Assembly: GCF_000519205.1 (NCBI RefSeq)
Contig: NZ_JAFB01000027.1
Span: 81,915 to 145,914 of the forward strand
Source: Amycolatopsis taiwanensis DSM 45107
GTDB lineage: Bacteria > Actinomycetota > Actinomycetes > Mycobacteriales > Pseudonocardiaceae
Direction of reading: 5' to 3'
Length of the DNA stretch: 64,000 bases
Position numbers and translations under genes: made by a program. The notes beneath the pieces were generated by a model. It was not told the origin of the DNA and made no database searches. It was given only the letters and a program-made list of their open reading frames with translations. How positions within the stretch are numbered: the first letter of the stretch is position 1; every line of letters begins with the position of its first letter. This document shows, piece after piece, positions 23,975 to 33,350 of this stretch.

Positions 23975-25170
23975 CCATTCCGATCGATCAGCACGTCAAC
24001 CATCCCGAACTACTCGAGCGACTCTCGACGCTGGCCGAAACCTTTGCCCAGCGTGCCGACGGCTACGACCGTACGGCTTCCTTCCCGGTAGAGGACTTCG
24101 ACGACCTGTTCTCCGCGGGTCTGCACGCACCTGCCGTGCCGCGTTCCCACGGCGGCCTGGGACTCGGGCCGATGCACGGCGACACGCATACGCTGTGGCT
24201 GATGACCAAGCGCCTCGCCGCGGCGGACCTGTCCCTGGCCCGATGCTGGGAGGGGCACGTGAACTCGCTCGTGCTCATCGACGCGCTCGGATCCGAGTCA
24301 CAGAAGTCACGATGGTTCGACGGAGTGGTGCGCCACGGCGAAAAGTGGGTGGCGTGGAGTGGCGAGCCGCGTGCGCCAAAGCCCGGCGAGCCCAAGCGCT
24401 TCGGCACGACCGTGCAGCGGGAGGGGGACGGCTGGATCGTCGACGGCACCAAGATATTCGCGACCAGCGCCACCGGCGCCGACTGGGCGATCCTGCTGGT
24501 CGACACCGCGGGACCCGGCGGAGCCAGGAACAGTGCCTCCGGCGCCGGATCCGGCGTGCTGATGCTGGCCTGCGAGCTGGCCGACCCCTCGGTGTCGATC
24601 GACTCCTCGTGGTGGGATCCGATCGGCATGCGGGCGACGGTCAGCCACCTGGTCCGCTTCGACCACACCTTCATCCCGGACACTCAGCGCATCGGCGAGG
24701 CCGGGGACTACCTGCGCCAATCCTGGCAGACGGCGTTCATCCCGCAATACGCGGCGAGCTTCCTCGGCGCGGCGGAGGCGGCCTACGCCTACGCCCTCGA
24801 GTACGTCACGCATCAGCACAAGAGCGACGATCCCTATGTACAGCAACGAGTGGGCGCGATGGCCGTCGCCGTGGAAACCGGTCAACTGTGGTTGAAACAC
24901 GTCGCGGACCTTTGGGACTCCGGGCGCGTGGCGGAAGCCCGCGCGGCCGGCTCGCGGGCGCGCCACCTGGTGGAGCATCTCGCCCTGGACACCTTGGACC
25001 ACTGCGTACGCGCCTGCGGCGCCCGCTGCCTGGTCAAGCCGAGCCCGATCGAGCGGATTCAGCGGGACCTGCTGTTCTACGTGCGGCACGACAATGACGA
25101 CCACATTCTGGCGACCATCGGCCGGGCCGTGCTCGGCGAACCCCACGATTCCTCGTTCTACAAGCCGTAG
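23971..25170 (+). CDS. Acyl-CoA-dehydrogenase-fold flavoprotein, DszC/SfnB-like monooxygenase candidate
   Basis: A 399-residue protein with the three-part acyl-CoA dehydrogenase architecture: helical N-terminus, middle beta domain (GWIVDGTKIFATSATGADWAILL) and helical C-terminus (RQSWQTAFIPQYAASFLGAA; ending DSSFYKP). It lacks the usual catalytic Glu context of true acyl-CoA dehydrogenases and resembles the oxygen-using group D flavin monooxygenases (DszC, SfnB, hydroxylases in aromatic and organosulfur metabolism). GTG at 23971 overlaps the AroDE-like stop (GTGA), so the two are co-translated. Reduced flavin could come from the divergent nitroreductase. The substrate cannot be read from sequence. 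Confidence 0.82.
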   Translation: MTIPIDQHVNHPELLERLSTLAETFAQRADGYDRTASFPVEDFDDLFSAGLHAPAVPRSHGGLGLGPMHGDTHTLWLMTKRLAAADLSLARCWEGHVNSLVLIDALGSESQKSRWFDGVVRHGEKWVAWSGEPRAPKPGEPKRFGTTVQREGDGWIVDGTKIFATSATGADWAILLVDTAGPGGARNSASGAGSGVLMLACELADPSVSIDSSWWDPIGMRATVSHLVRFDHTFIPDTQRIGEAGDYLRQSWQTAFIPQYAASFLGAAEAAYAYALEYVTHQHKSDDPYVQQRVGAMAVAVETGQLWLKHVADLWDSGRVAEARAAGSRARHLVEHLALDTLDHCVRACGARCLVKPSPIERIQRDLLFYVRHDNDDHILATIGRAVLGEPHDSSFYKP

Positions 25171-25186
25171 CCGCCTGTCCCGGGGA

Positions 25187-26443
25187 TCATTCGTCGAGCA
25201 GGCCCAGATCGCGCGCGACGACCAACGCCGCCGCTCTGTTGTGCACCCGGAGCTTTTTGAACAGGTTGCTCTGCAGGTTTTCCACCGTGCGGGCGGAGAT
25301 GCCCAGCAGCCGAGCGGTCTGCTTGGTCACGTGCCCACGGCTGATGGAGGCCAGGATCTCCTTCTCCCGAGGGGTGAGCGCGAGTTCCCACCGCCGCCAA
25401 CCCTCGGCGAAGTCGGCGTGCGGTGGGCCGAACAGGGCCCGGACATAGGTGGAGTTCGCCAGCACATAGCCCTGCCCGGCGGCATGGACGGCGGGCACCA
25501 GCAGGTCGTCGATCCGCGATGCGGGCACGATCGCGATGCCACTCGCGAACGCCTTGGTGACCTGGGAACGCTTGAGCTCCCGGCTGTCGACGATGACGAG
25601 CCAGCCATCCAGTGAGCGCCACTCGGATTGTCTTGGATTCACCAGAACGGTGATGAGCGTCTCGTTGCCGGTACCGCCTTCCCGGCTGCCGTTGGCGCCT
25701 TCGTCCAGTACCGGAATATCGTGCTCGCTGAGGACTTCGCGAAGATCGTCGACGAGGCGACTGGCAGGAGCGGTGAGCACGACGCTGACGCTTCGACGCT
25801 GCCTGGATTTCCTTCGGTACGGCGGTTTCGGGCGGACCGCGCCCGCGTGCAGGCCGAGGCGGACCGCGCTCGCGGCGGCGTGTGCCTGGTTGTGCACGTT
25901 GAGCTTGCTGAAGATTCGTTTCTTGTGATTTTGAACCGTGTTCAGGCTGATGCCCAACTCCGTCGCGATCTCTCGGGGCGGATAACCGGCACTGATCAAA
26001 TAGAGCAGCCGTAGTTCCTGCTCGGTGAGAGCTTGCCCACCGGCCCCGTCCTCGCGGGCGACCTCCACCGGTAGCGACGGGATCTTGACCGCGTCGAGCA
26101 AGGCGTCAAGTCCGCTCGCGTAGGAGACCAGCGCGCTGACACCGGCTTCGTAGGCTCGAATGGCGTATCCAGCCGGTAGTGCGTCGTGTACGCCGATTAT
26201 GCGTATCTGGCGCCCGGACTGCCGCAGCAGTGCGATCAGCCGCTCGTTGCTCCAACGCAGCACATCGACCTCGAACACGACGATGCCCGGTCTTCGAAGT
26301 TTGCAGAGTTGGATCAACTCGGGCCCCGACGACGCCGTGCCGACGAGGTCGATACCGGGCTCGCGCATCAGGTGGCCGGCGAGCACTTCGCGAACCAGCC
26401 GGTTCCCATGCTGGAGGACAACGGCCGAAGTTTCGGCAGCCAT
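25187..26443 (-). CDS. Regulator with two receiver-like and two LuxR-type HTH domains
   Basis: A 418-residue protein built as an internal duplication: atypical receiver-like domain 1 (about 5-120), LuxR/FixJ-type HTH 1 (about 138-200; LTEQELRLLYLISAGYPPRE and TVQNHKKRIFSKLNVHN), receiver-like domain 2 (about 220-330) and HTH 2 (about 350-415; LTPREKEILASISRGHV and TVENLQSNLFKKLRVHN). The phosphorylatable Asp strand of domain 1 reads V-V-F-E-V-D, so phosphorylation is doubtful. ATG at 26443 has GAGG 8 bp upstream. It converges on the monooxygenase gene and probably controls neighbouring genes. Single-chain proteins with two LuxR HTHs are uncommon. Confidence 0.85.
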   Translation of the reverse strand: MAAETSAVVLQHGNRLVREVLAGHLMREPGIDLVGTASSGPELIQLCKLRRPGIVVFEVDVLRWSNERLIALLRQSGRQIRIIGVHDALPAGYAIRAYEAGVSALVSYASGLDALLDAVKIPSLPVEVAREDGAGGQALTEQELRLLYLISAGYPPREIATELGISLNTVQNHKKRIFSKLNVHNQAHAAASAVRLGLHAGAVRPKPPYRRKSRQRRSVSVVLTAPASRLVDDLREVLSEHDIPVLDEGANGSREGGTGNETLITVLVNPRQSEWRSLDGWLVIVDSRELKRSQVTKAFASGIAIVPASRIDDLLVPAVHAAGQGYVLANSTYVRALFGPPHADFAEGWRRWELALTPREKEILASISRGHVTKQTARLLGISARTVENLQSNLFKKLRVHNRAAALVVARDLGLLDE

Positions 26444-26842
26444 GTCGATACCTCGGTTCAGGCATCTCGAACCGATACGCACTACAAGGAGCTACGTCCC
26501 CAGGCACCCACTCGGGTTCCCACTCACCCTTTGAATCGTTCGCACTATGATTGCACGTTCGCGGTTACAGGGAAAGGCGAACCCGGTAAGAGGTCATCCT
26601 CTTTTTTCGTAACACACCCAGGTTTAGGCCAGTTGCGCCGAGACGATTGCCGAGTTGATGCCGTCGTCGGGCCGGTCGGACTGCGCGTTGTAGCCGCGGT
26701 TGCTACCGGCAACGCCATCGTGTCCGCCAAATGGAGTCAGGGCGAATTCGTCATATGACGCTCTATTTGCCGAAATCGTGCGAACGTGGCCGGCGCATCA
26801 CTTGACGGGAGACTGTCACGCTCAGATCTGTAGTTTTCCCGA
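26444..26842. other. Intergenic region, less GC-rich, no gene recognised
   Basis: About 400 bp upstream of the double-LuxR gene and downstream of the symporter gene (both minus strand). It contains the regulator's promoter and several T-rich runs. A plus-strand frame ending at 26758 and its opposite frame give unfamiliar peptides without ribosome sites, so no feature is called. Confidence 0.4.
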
Positions 26843-28147
26843 TCAGGCAGGGACCGGCGTTTCCTCCTCGTATCGCTTCCCGGTGCGGAAGAGCTTTTCC
26901 GACTTGGCGACCACCAGGGTCGCCAGGGAGTTGCCCGCCACGTTCAGGCCGGTGCGCGCCATGTCGACGACGAAGTCGACGGCGAGCAGGATCGCGACGC
27001 CCTCCGCGGGCAAGCCGATGGCGGCCGAGGCCGAAAAGAGCACGACAATCGACGCCGACGGCACCCCGGCGATGCCCTTGGTGAGCAACATGAGCACCAG
27101 CAACGTGGTGATCAGCTTCGGGATCGTCAGTTCCACCCCGTAGGCGTGTGCCAGGAAAACCACCGCCAGCCCCTCGTACATGGTGGCGCCGTCGGCATTG
27201 AAGGAGTACCCGAGCGGCATCATGAACGACGGCACCGTCCGGTCGACGCCGAAGTTGTCGAGCCGCCTGATCAGCGGGGCGAGGACCACTTCGGCGCTGC
27301 GCGTGACGAAAGACAGGAACAGGAGATCGCCGATCGCACGCAGCATCGGGACATACGGGACCCGGAAGATCGCCGCGATGATCGGGAAGATCACCACGAG
27401 AACCACGATCACGGCGGCGTAGAAGACGATGACGAACTGGGCGAGTTTCGCCACCAGTCCCCAGCCGTAGTGCGCGGTGCTGTAGGCCACAAAGGACACT
27501 ACGGCCAGCGGCGTGAGCTGCACGACCCAGCCGATGACCTGGAACATCGCCTCGGCCACGCCGTCCAGCACGCCGATGACGGGCTTGGCCTTGCCGCCGA
27601 TCCTGGTCAGCGCGAGCCCAAGGAACACGGCGAAGAAGAGGATCGCGATCAGGTCGCCGTCGGCGAGTGCGGCGAAGACGTTCTTCGGGATGATGTCGAG
27701 GAACAGAGACTGCAGGTCCACCGACTTCTGGATCCCGTTGGTGTTCGCGGGAGCCAGGGCGCCGAGGTTGGCACCCTTCCCGATGCCGGTGACGAACGCG
27801 AGGAACAGCGTCAGGATCAGGATCGCCGTCGTGACGACCTCGAAGTACAGCAGCGCCTTCCCGGCCAGCCGGCCCACCGACCGCGCCGACTTCAGGCGCG
27901 CGATCGACACCACGATGAGCGGGAAGATCAGGGGGACGATGCTCATCTGGATCAGCCGGATGAAGCCGTCGCCGACGATCTTCAGGTGTTCGCCCAACGA
28001 CGGGGCGGTGAAGCCCAGAACCGCGCCGATGACGAGTGCGGCGAGGACCTGCACACCCATCGGTGGCATCGGCAGCTTTCGCCGGCCACGCCCGGCAGCG
28101 TCCTCGCGGGCGCCCCGTGGCGCCGTGTTCGCGTTCGGATCCTCCAT
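26843..28147 (-). CDS. Dicarboxylate/amino acid:cation symporter (DAACS, GltP/DctA family)
   Basis: A 434-residue integral membrane protein with about eight transmembrane segments and two re-entrant loops. Family hallmarks: a serine-containing re-entrant loop (TRSAEVVLAPLIRRL; the usual S-S-S-x-x-T-L-P is altered), PLGYSFNADGATMYEG before TM7, GIAGVPSASIVVL, and VDFVVDMARTGLNVAGNSLA in TM8, whose D-M-x-R-T-x-x-N binds substrate and cations. It imports glutamate, aspartate or C4-dicarboxylates with Na+ or H+. ATG at 28147 (AAGGGACGAG upstream) is preferred over longer open starts. It is divergent from a D-cysteine desulfhydrase/racemase pair, suggesting amino-acid uptake and catabolism. Confidence 0.88.
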   Translation of the reverse strand: MEDPNANTAPRGAREDAAGRGRRKLPMPPMGVQVLAALVIGAVLGFTAPSLGEHLKIVGDGFIRLIQMSIVPLIFPLIVVSIARLKSARSVGRLAGKALLYFEVVTTAILILTLFLAFVTGIGKGANLGALAPANTNGIQKSVDLQSLFLDIIPKNVFAALADGDLIAILFFAVFLGLALTRIGGKAKPVIGVLDGVAEAMFQVIGWVVQLTPLAVVSFVAYSTAHYGWGLVAKLAQFVIVFYAAVIVVLVVIFPIIAAIFRVPYVPMLRAIGDLLFLSFVTRSAEVVLAPLIRRLDNFGVDRTVPSFMMPLGYSFNADGATMYEGLAVVFLAHAYGVELTIPKLITTLLVLMLLTKGIAGVPSASIVVLFSASAAIGLPAEGVAILLAVDFVVDMARTGLNVAGNSLATLVVAKSEKLFRTGKRYEEETPVPA

Positions 28148-28320
28148 GCCTGACTCGTCCCTTCCCGGGCGGTTCCGCTGACGATTGGGAAGGAAGTGTG
28201 GTCCCGGTCGGGGAAGGGGCGTGACCTTATGCGTCATCTGCATGACCGTTGCCCACCGGAGTACGGGCGGCCAACGCTGGACGTGATCCACTGCCCCCGG
28301 CACATCGAGGTGATGGCTGA

Positions 28321-29328
28321 ATGGTTCAGGTTGCGCGTTTCGCCCGGTTCTCGCTGGGGCACTTTCCCACCGCGTTGGAGCCGATGGACCGCCTGACCGC
28401 GCACCTGCGCGAGCGGCACACGAAGGTACCCCGGCTGTGGATCAAGCGCGACGACTGCACCGGTCTGGCGACCGGCGGCAACAAGACCCGGAAGCTGGAG
28501 TTCCTCGTGGGCGAAGCCATCCAGCAGAAGGCCGACGTGCTCATCACGCAAGGTGCCACCCAGTCGAACCATGCGCGGCAGACGGCCGCCGCGGCGGCCA
28601 GAGCCGGGATGGAGTGCAAGCTGTTCCTGGAGAAGCGCCAGGTGCGCGACGAGGAGTACGAGCTTTCCGGCAACGTGCTCCTCGACGACCTGCTGGGCGC
28701 CGAGATCGTCGATCGCGTGCCGGCCGGGACCAACCTGCAGGAGGCGATGGAACTGCTCGCCGGCGACCTGCGCGAGCAGGGCCGGAAACCGTACGTGATC
28801 CCGGGCGGCGGTTCGAACGCGCTGGGCGCCGTGGGGTACGTGGTGTGCGCGCAGGAACTGGAGTCCGCGCCGATCGCCGTCGACTGGGTGGTGCACGGCA
28901 CCGGCAGCACCGGAACGCAGGCCGGGCTCGTCGCGGGGCTGCGCGCGATGAACAGCCCGGCACGCGTGCTCGGGATCAGCGTGCGGCAGCCGCAGCAGGT
29001 CCAGATCGACGCCGTGTTCGGGCTTGCCGAGCGCACCGCGGCCCTCATCGGTGCCGCGGGCACGGTGGCCAGGGAGCACGTGCTGGTGGACGACCGTTGG
29101 GTCGGCGATGGCTATGGCGTCCCGACCGACTCAATGATCGAGGCGGTGCGGCTCGTCGCGTCGACCGAGGGCATCCTGCTCGACCCGGTGTACTCCGGAA
29201 AAGGGTTCGCCGGCCTGCTCGGCAACATCGCGGACGGCACCTTCGCCGAATCCGACAACGTCGTCTTCCTGCACACCGGCGGCAGTGCCGGCCTTTTCGG
29301 CTACCGCTCCGCGTTCGAGCGGCGCTGA
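28321..29328 (+). CDS. D-cysteine desulfhydrase / L-cysteate sulfo-lyase family PLP enzyme
   Basis: A 335-residue fold-type II PLP enzyme of the ACC-deaminase/D-cysteine desulfhydrase group. The Schiff-base lysine is Lys55 in GGNKTRKLE; TQGATQSNHARQTAAAAA holds the carboxylate-binding loop, and HGTGSTGTQAGL binds the PLP phosphate. Members produce pyruvate and ammonia plus sulfide (DcyD) or sulfite (CuyA). Sequence alone does not separate these; the organosulfur flavour of the neighbourhood makes CuyA-type activity on cysteate possible. It is followed 4 bp later by an amino-acid racemase and is divergent from an amino-acid symporter. Confidence 0.85.
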   Translation: MVQVARFARFSLGHFPTALEPMDRLTAHLRERHTKVPRLWIKRDDCTGLATGGNKTRKLEFLVGEAIQQKADVLITQGATQSNHARQTAAAAARAGMECKLFLEKRQVRDEEYELSGNVLLDDLLGAEIVDRVPAGTNLQEAMELLAGDLREQGRKPYVIPGGGSNALGAVGYVVCAQELESAPIAVDWVVHGTGSTGTQAGLVAGLRAMNSPARVLGISVRQPQQVQIDAVFGLAERTAALIGAAGTVAREHVLVDDRWVGDGYGVPTDSMIEAVRLVASTEGILLDPVYSGKGFAGLLGNIADGTFAESDNVVFLHTGGSAGLFGYRSAFERR

Positions 29329-29332
29329 GCCC

Positions 29333-30052
29333 GTGGCGCGACACGACCACCTCGTCGGCGTTCTCGGCGGGATGGGGCCGGCGGCGACCGCCGATTTCTA
29401 CGCCAAGCTGATCCGCTGCACCCCGGCGACGCGGGACCAGGACCACCTCCGGGTGGTCATCTGGGCTGATCCGACCGTCCCGGACCGGGTCGCGGCGGTG
29501 ATCGACGGCAGTTCGCAGCCCTACCCGGCGATGCTGGCCGGGGCGAGGCACCTGCGCGACCTCGGTGCCACGATCGTCGCCATGCCCTGCCACACCGCGC
29601 ACGCGTTCCTGCCCGACCTGCGCGCGGACACCGGGCTGCGGTTCCTTGACATGGTAGAGGAAACGGTCACCGAACTCTTCCGGCAGCAGGGTCCGGATGG
29701 CGCCATCGGACTCCTCGGCAGCCGTGGCACCATCCATAGTGGACTGTATCAGGACCGGCTCCGCCGGGCTTGCCTCGACGTGGCGGTCCCCGCCGAGCCG
29801 GTGCAGGAGCAGGTGGACCTCGCGATCGGGAAGGTCAAACTGAACGAGGTGAAGGCCGCCGCCGAGCACCTGGGGTACGCGGTGGAAGCGATGGCCCGGG
29901 CGGGGTCGACGCGCATCGTCCTGGCCTGCACCGAACTTCCACTGGCAGCCGACCTCCTGGCGCCGGGGCCGGTCGAACTGCTCGACCCGACCGACCTGCT
30001 CGCCCGGGCCGTGGCGCGGGAGTGTGTGGTTTCCGACCTCGCCGCGCGGTAG
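29333..30052 (+). CDS. Aspartate/glutamate racemase family protein
   Basis: A 239-residue cofactor-independent racemase. It opens with the family signature GVLGGMGPAATADFYAKL. The two catalytic cysteines are visible in AMPCHTAH (the first; the usual Asn after it is His) and LACTELPL (the second). A GTG at 29333, 4 bp after the desulfhydrase stop, is the likely start. It would convert L- to D-amino acids, or the reverse, feeding the D-amino-acid-specific enzyme encoded upstream. Confidence 0.87.
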   Translation: MARHDHLVGVLGGMGPAATADFYAKLIRCTPATRDQDHLRVVIWADPTVPDRVAAVIDGSSQPYPAMLAGARHLRDLGATIVAMPCHTAHAFLPDLRADTGLRFLDMVEETVTELFRQQGPDGAIGLLGSRGTIHSGLYQDRLRRACLDVAVPAEPVQEQVDLAIGKVKLNEVKAAAEHLGYAVEAMARAGSTRIVLACTELPLAADLLAPGPVELLDPTDLLARAVARECVVSDLAAR

Positions 30053-30058
30053 CGACGG

Positions 30059-30964
30059 TCAGGCCTCGCCGGTGGCGAGCTTGGCCGCGTTGCGCCATAT
30101 CGTGGCCACGTGCCGGAACATCCGCTCGCGGCGCATGCGGTACAGCCGGATCTCGAGCCGGGCCGTCAGCGTCGCGTCGCCCACCTGCCGCAGCGTGCCC
30201 TCCGCGACCCCCGGGGACGCGAGGTTCTCCGGCAGCCAGCCGACCCCCAGCCCGGCGTGGACGAGCGCGGTGAGGGCCGATGTCAGATCACTTTGGACAG
30301 TCGGGGTGAGATGGAGGTCGCGCTGAGCCAGGATTCGGTCGGTGACCCGGCCGAGGAACGCGCCCTGGCCGTGCGTGACCACGGGGACGGGGCTGCCCGG
30401 CGTGCCGGGCAGGGTGTAGTCCACCTGCCCACCGGTCACCGACGAGTAGGGCGCCAGCCGGTCGCCGGCCACCACGATCCACTCGACGTCGGCGTCCGGG
30501 ACACTCGGCGGGCCGGCCGGGTCCGCGTAGGCGAGGAGCAGATCGCACCCACCTTGCACGAGCAGGTCGTAGCCGTCGAGCGTGTTAGTGGCCAGCAGGG
30601 AGCACGGTATCGGCCGCGGATCACCGCAGCGCGCCCACCAAGCCGGGAAGTACGTGGTGGCCAGCGTGTGCGTGACCGCGACGCGCACGGCGTCCCGCGG
30701 AGTCCGGTGCCGCCCCCGGATCTCCTCCTGGACCGCATCGAGCCCGGCCAGCATCTGGATCGCGCTCGCGCGCACCTTCGCCCCGGCCGGGGTAAGGGCG
30801 ACGGGAAACGTCGAGCGATCCACCAAGGCTTCGCCGAACCACCCCTCGAGCGCGCGGATCCGCCTGCTGAACGCGGGCTGGCTGATGTGCTGTGCCGCGG
30901 CGGCCCGGGTGAAGCTCTCGTGCTCGGCCAGCGCCAGAAAGCTTTCGAGCCAACCGATGTCCAC
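30059..30964 (-). CDS. LysR-family transcriptional regulator
   Basis: A 301-residue LysR regulator: N-terminal winged HTH (WLESFLALAEHESFTRAA through ISQPAFSRRIRALEGWFG, residues 5-45), linker helix, and a two-lobe effector domain. GTG at 30964 is chosen, giving the usual V-D-I-G-W-L start; an adjacent TTG at 30967 is possible and the ribosome site is weak. It converges on the racemase gene with a 6-bp gap. The target is not evident, since LysR genes normally lie divergent from their targets and here the divergent side holds a broken peroxidase gene. Confidence 0.9.
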   Translation of the reverse strand: MDIGWLESFLALAEHESFTRAAAAQHISQPAFSRRIRALEGWFGEALVDRSTFPVALTPAGAKVRASAIQMLAGLDAVQEEIRGRHRTPRDAVRVAVTHTLATTYFPAWWARCGDPRPIPCSLLATNTLDGYDLLVQGGCDLLLAYADPAGPPSVPDADVEWIVVAGDRLAPYSSVTGGQVDYTLPGTPGSPVPVVTHGQGAFLGRVTDRILAQRDLHLTPTVQSDLTSALTALVHAGLGVGWLPENLASPGVAEGTLRQVGDATLTARLEIRLYRMRRERMFRHVATIWRNAAKLATGEA

Positions 30965-31064
30965 CAACGCAGCTTAGTATGGCGGCCGTACCCTCGCGCG
31001 GTACGGCTGCCGGCGAACCCGACCGTCCTTCATGGACAGATAGATCAATCGTGTGGCACTTGCC

Positions 31065-31941
31065 TTACTTGTCGTCGAGTACTCCCGCGGTGCGGAGGAG
31101 GTCGGCGATGCCGAAGTCCGCGCCGCGAGCGCCCAGCGTCGGCTGCCAGGCGGGGAAGGCCGACCGGTAGGAGGTCGGGTCGGCGTCGAGTAATCCGATG
31201 ATCACTTCGCCGACCACGCGGCTGCCGACCGGGCCGAGATGACGGCCGTGTGCCAGTACCTCGGCCTCCTTGAGGATGTAGTACCACAGGTACATCGGGC
31301 CTTCGGTCCCGAGTTGCTCGTCGGTCAGCGGGACCTCACCGATCTTGCGGGCGACGTCCTGCCCTGAGGGCAGGCCCAGCGCCTCGCTGCGAAGCATGTT
31401 TCGTACCGCCAGAGAGGCGACCGGGCGGGCGAGCGCGCCGTCGTTGGCACCCGGGATGGCGCTGACCGGCAGGTCCAGCAATTGGGCGTTGAGGGTGGCG
31501 TCGATGCGTTTGGCGAACTGCGGGCTGTCGTGCCGGCCGATGCCGAAGAACAGCCGCCAGTCAATGGCATGCTCTGCATCGACCGGGCCGCCTCGCAGGT
31601 CCGAACGCGGTTCGGCCGGCGCCTTGGGGTCGTCCGGGAAGATCTTGCCGGGGAAGTTCTCGTTGACCTGATAGCTCGAACGCACGGTCGGATGCCCGAA
31701 CCGGAAGGCGGCGACGGAGAACTCCGCCGGAATGAACGGCCCGCCACCCGGGCGGTAGAACCGGGGTCCGTTGCGCTCGATGTCGCGTATCACGTCCGCA
31801 TCGGCGACAGTGGGCAGGAACTGATGGACGACGATCCACTGGTAGTGCCAGGACGGTCGCTGACGGATCATCTCGATGGACGGTTCAAATGGCGAGCACC
31901 CGTCGATCGTGTGGCTCGTAGGAGAGCTCTGTTCCCGCCAT
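31065..31941 (-). pseudogene. Animal-type haem peroxidase, internally deleted and frameshifted
   Basis: The frame from about 31890 down to 31065 encodes the C-terminal half of a bacterial animal-haem-peroxidase homologue: RPSWHYQWIVVHQFLPTVAD, AAFRFGHPTVRSSYQ (proximal His helix) and RSEALGLPSGQDVARKIG. The N-terminal half with the distal His, catalytic Gln and Ca-binding loop is missing. A start with a good GGGAGAGGA ribosome site at 31941 encodes only MAGTELSYEPHDRRVLAI before a TGA in another frame. This suggests an internal deletion of well over 100 codons that also broke the frame. Full homologues are 450-650 residues. Confidence 0.75.
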
Positions 31942-32359
31942 GCGTTCCTCTCCCGTTGATCGGCTTGCCTCGAGGGTAACGATCGCCGGGACCAGGCGTT
32001 GAGCGCTGTGCGGTGCCGGTGCCGATATGTTGCGGCCCGCGCGGCCGCGCTACTCGCCGGCATCCTCACCACAATTGGCGAGTACGACTTGGCCTGGCTC
32101 GGTCCGCCTTACCAACGTCGTAGGAAACCATTGCCTGCGCTTGGGAAAATTCGCCTCGCCACATCTGGCTCGTTGGCGAAGCTGCTGACTCCTCCGCTTC
32201 AGACCATGGACCGACGGGTGAGTTCGCGTTGCTCCAACAAGTTCTGGCTCCGGCCTTTTACGAACAGTGCCACGATCGACACACTCGGGCGCAAAACCGC
32301 GATAAACTCGTCGGGGGCCCCACCGCCCGTTCGGCGAGGTGATCACATTGGGGGGCAGG
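31942..32359. other. Intergenic region between broken peroxidase and methyltransferase genes
   Basis: About 420 bp holding the promoter of the SCO2525-like operon and the old promoter of the peroxidase gene. No coding sequence is recognised on either strand and no clear repeat is seen. Confidence 0.4.
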
Positions 32360-33184
32360 GTGACGTCCGAGGACCGGCGCAACGGCGACTACCCGTGGGA
32401 TAGTTTCGATCCGGAGGAATATCTCCGGCGCAACTATGCCGCCGTCCACGAGGATGATCGGCGAACCCTCGCGTTCGTCCGGGATTTCTTCGTCGACGCG
32501 TTCGCCGATGACCCGGTTCGAACCGGCCGCCGCGGCATCGATGTCGGCACCGGGGCGAATTTGTACCCGGCCCTCGCGATGTTGCCGTTCTGTGACCGCC
32601 TGACCCTGTACGAACACTCCCGCGCGAACGTCGACTGGTTGATCAGACAACGCTACGGCGGCTGGCCGAGCTGGTCCGAAATCTGGGGAAAGTTCTGGCT
32701 CGTGCTGCGCGAACGACGGGTATACGCGGAGCTGGGTGGAAACCCGCAACTCGAACTGGCGAAATGCACGGATGTCACCGAGGGCAGCGTCTTCGCGCTG
32801 AGTGAGACCAGCCAGCAATGGGATATCGGCACCATGTTCTTCGTCGCGGAATCGATCACGCCCCGGTACGCCGAGTTCGTCGCGGCGGTCGAGCACTTCC
32901 TCGGCGTGCTGCGCCCGGGCGCGCCCTTCGCCATCGCCTTCATGGCACACTCCACCGGCTACCAGGTGGCCGACAACCACTTTCCGGCAATTGCGATCAG
33001 CATCGACGACGTGCTCCGGTGTCTTTTCCGGCGCGCGGACGACGTCGTGGTCCAGCACACCGTGGCCGGCGGCAATCCACTCCGGGACGGGTACGGCGGC
33101 ATGATCGTCGCCTGCGGCCGGGCCGCGGCCGACCTCGATCGGGGCCGCAGTGGTACACCCTGGTCAATGAGATCGCGCGGATAG
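32360..33184 (+). CDS. SCO2525-family SAM-dependent methyltransferase
   Basis: A 274-residue class I methyltransferase resembling the NNMT/PNMT/TEMT fold. The SAM-binding motif is GIDVGTGANLYPAL, followed by LTLYEHSRANVDWLIRQ (motif II acidic residue) and VAESITPRYAEF (post-I region). GTG at 32360 follows a GGGGG-CAGG stretch and gives MTSEDRRNGDYPWDSFDPEEYL; upstream GTG 32339 is the alternative. I recognise it as the first member of the actinobacterial SCO2525-2521 set because the next four genes match that set in order. Methyl acceptor unknown. Confidence 0.8.
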   Translation: MTSEDRRNGDYPWDSFDPEEYLRRNYAAVHEDDRRTLAFVRDFFVDAFADDPVRTGRRGIDVGTGANLYPALAMLPFCDRLTLYEHSRANVDWLIRQRYGGWPSWSEIWGKFWLVLRERRVYAELGGNPQLELAKCTDVTEGSVFALSETSQQWDIGTMFFVAESITPRYAEFVAAVEHFLGVLRPGAPFAIAFMAHSTGYQVADNHFPAIAISIDDVLRCLFRRADDVVVQHTVAGGNPLRDGYGGMIVACGRAAADLDRGRSGTPWSMRSRG

Positions 33185-33350
33185 CCGCTCGTCACCCGAG
33201 CGGGGGCTCCGGTGGTCCCTCGTCTGGCCGATACTGATATATCCACGCTGCCTTTCGTCGCGCCGCGAAAGGCCGTGTAGGGTCCTGGCGTCGACGCAAC
33301 GGTCACCAGCGCGGCGTGCGCTCGGTACCGGGTTTTCTGAGGTGGCGAGA

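Noticed and set aside
27146..28153. Plus-strand open frame opposite the dicarboxylate symporter
   Set aside because: Asp/His/Arg-rich shadow of membrane-protein codons; the minus-strand symporter is full length with its motifs.
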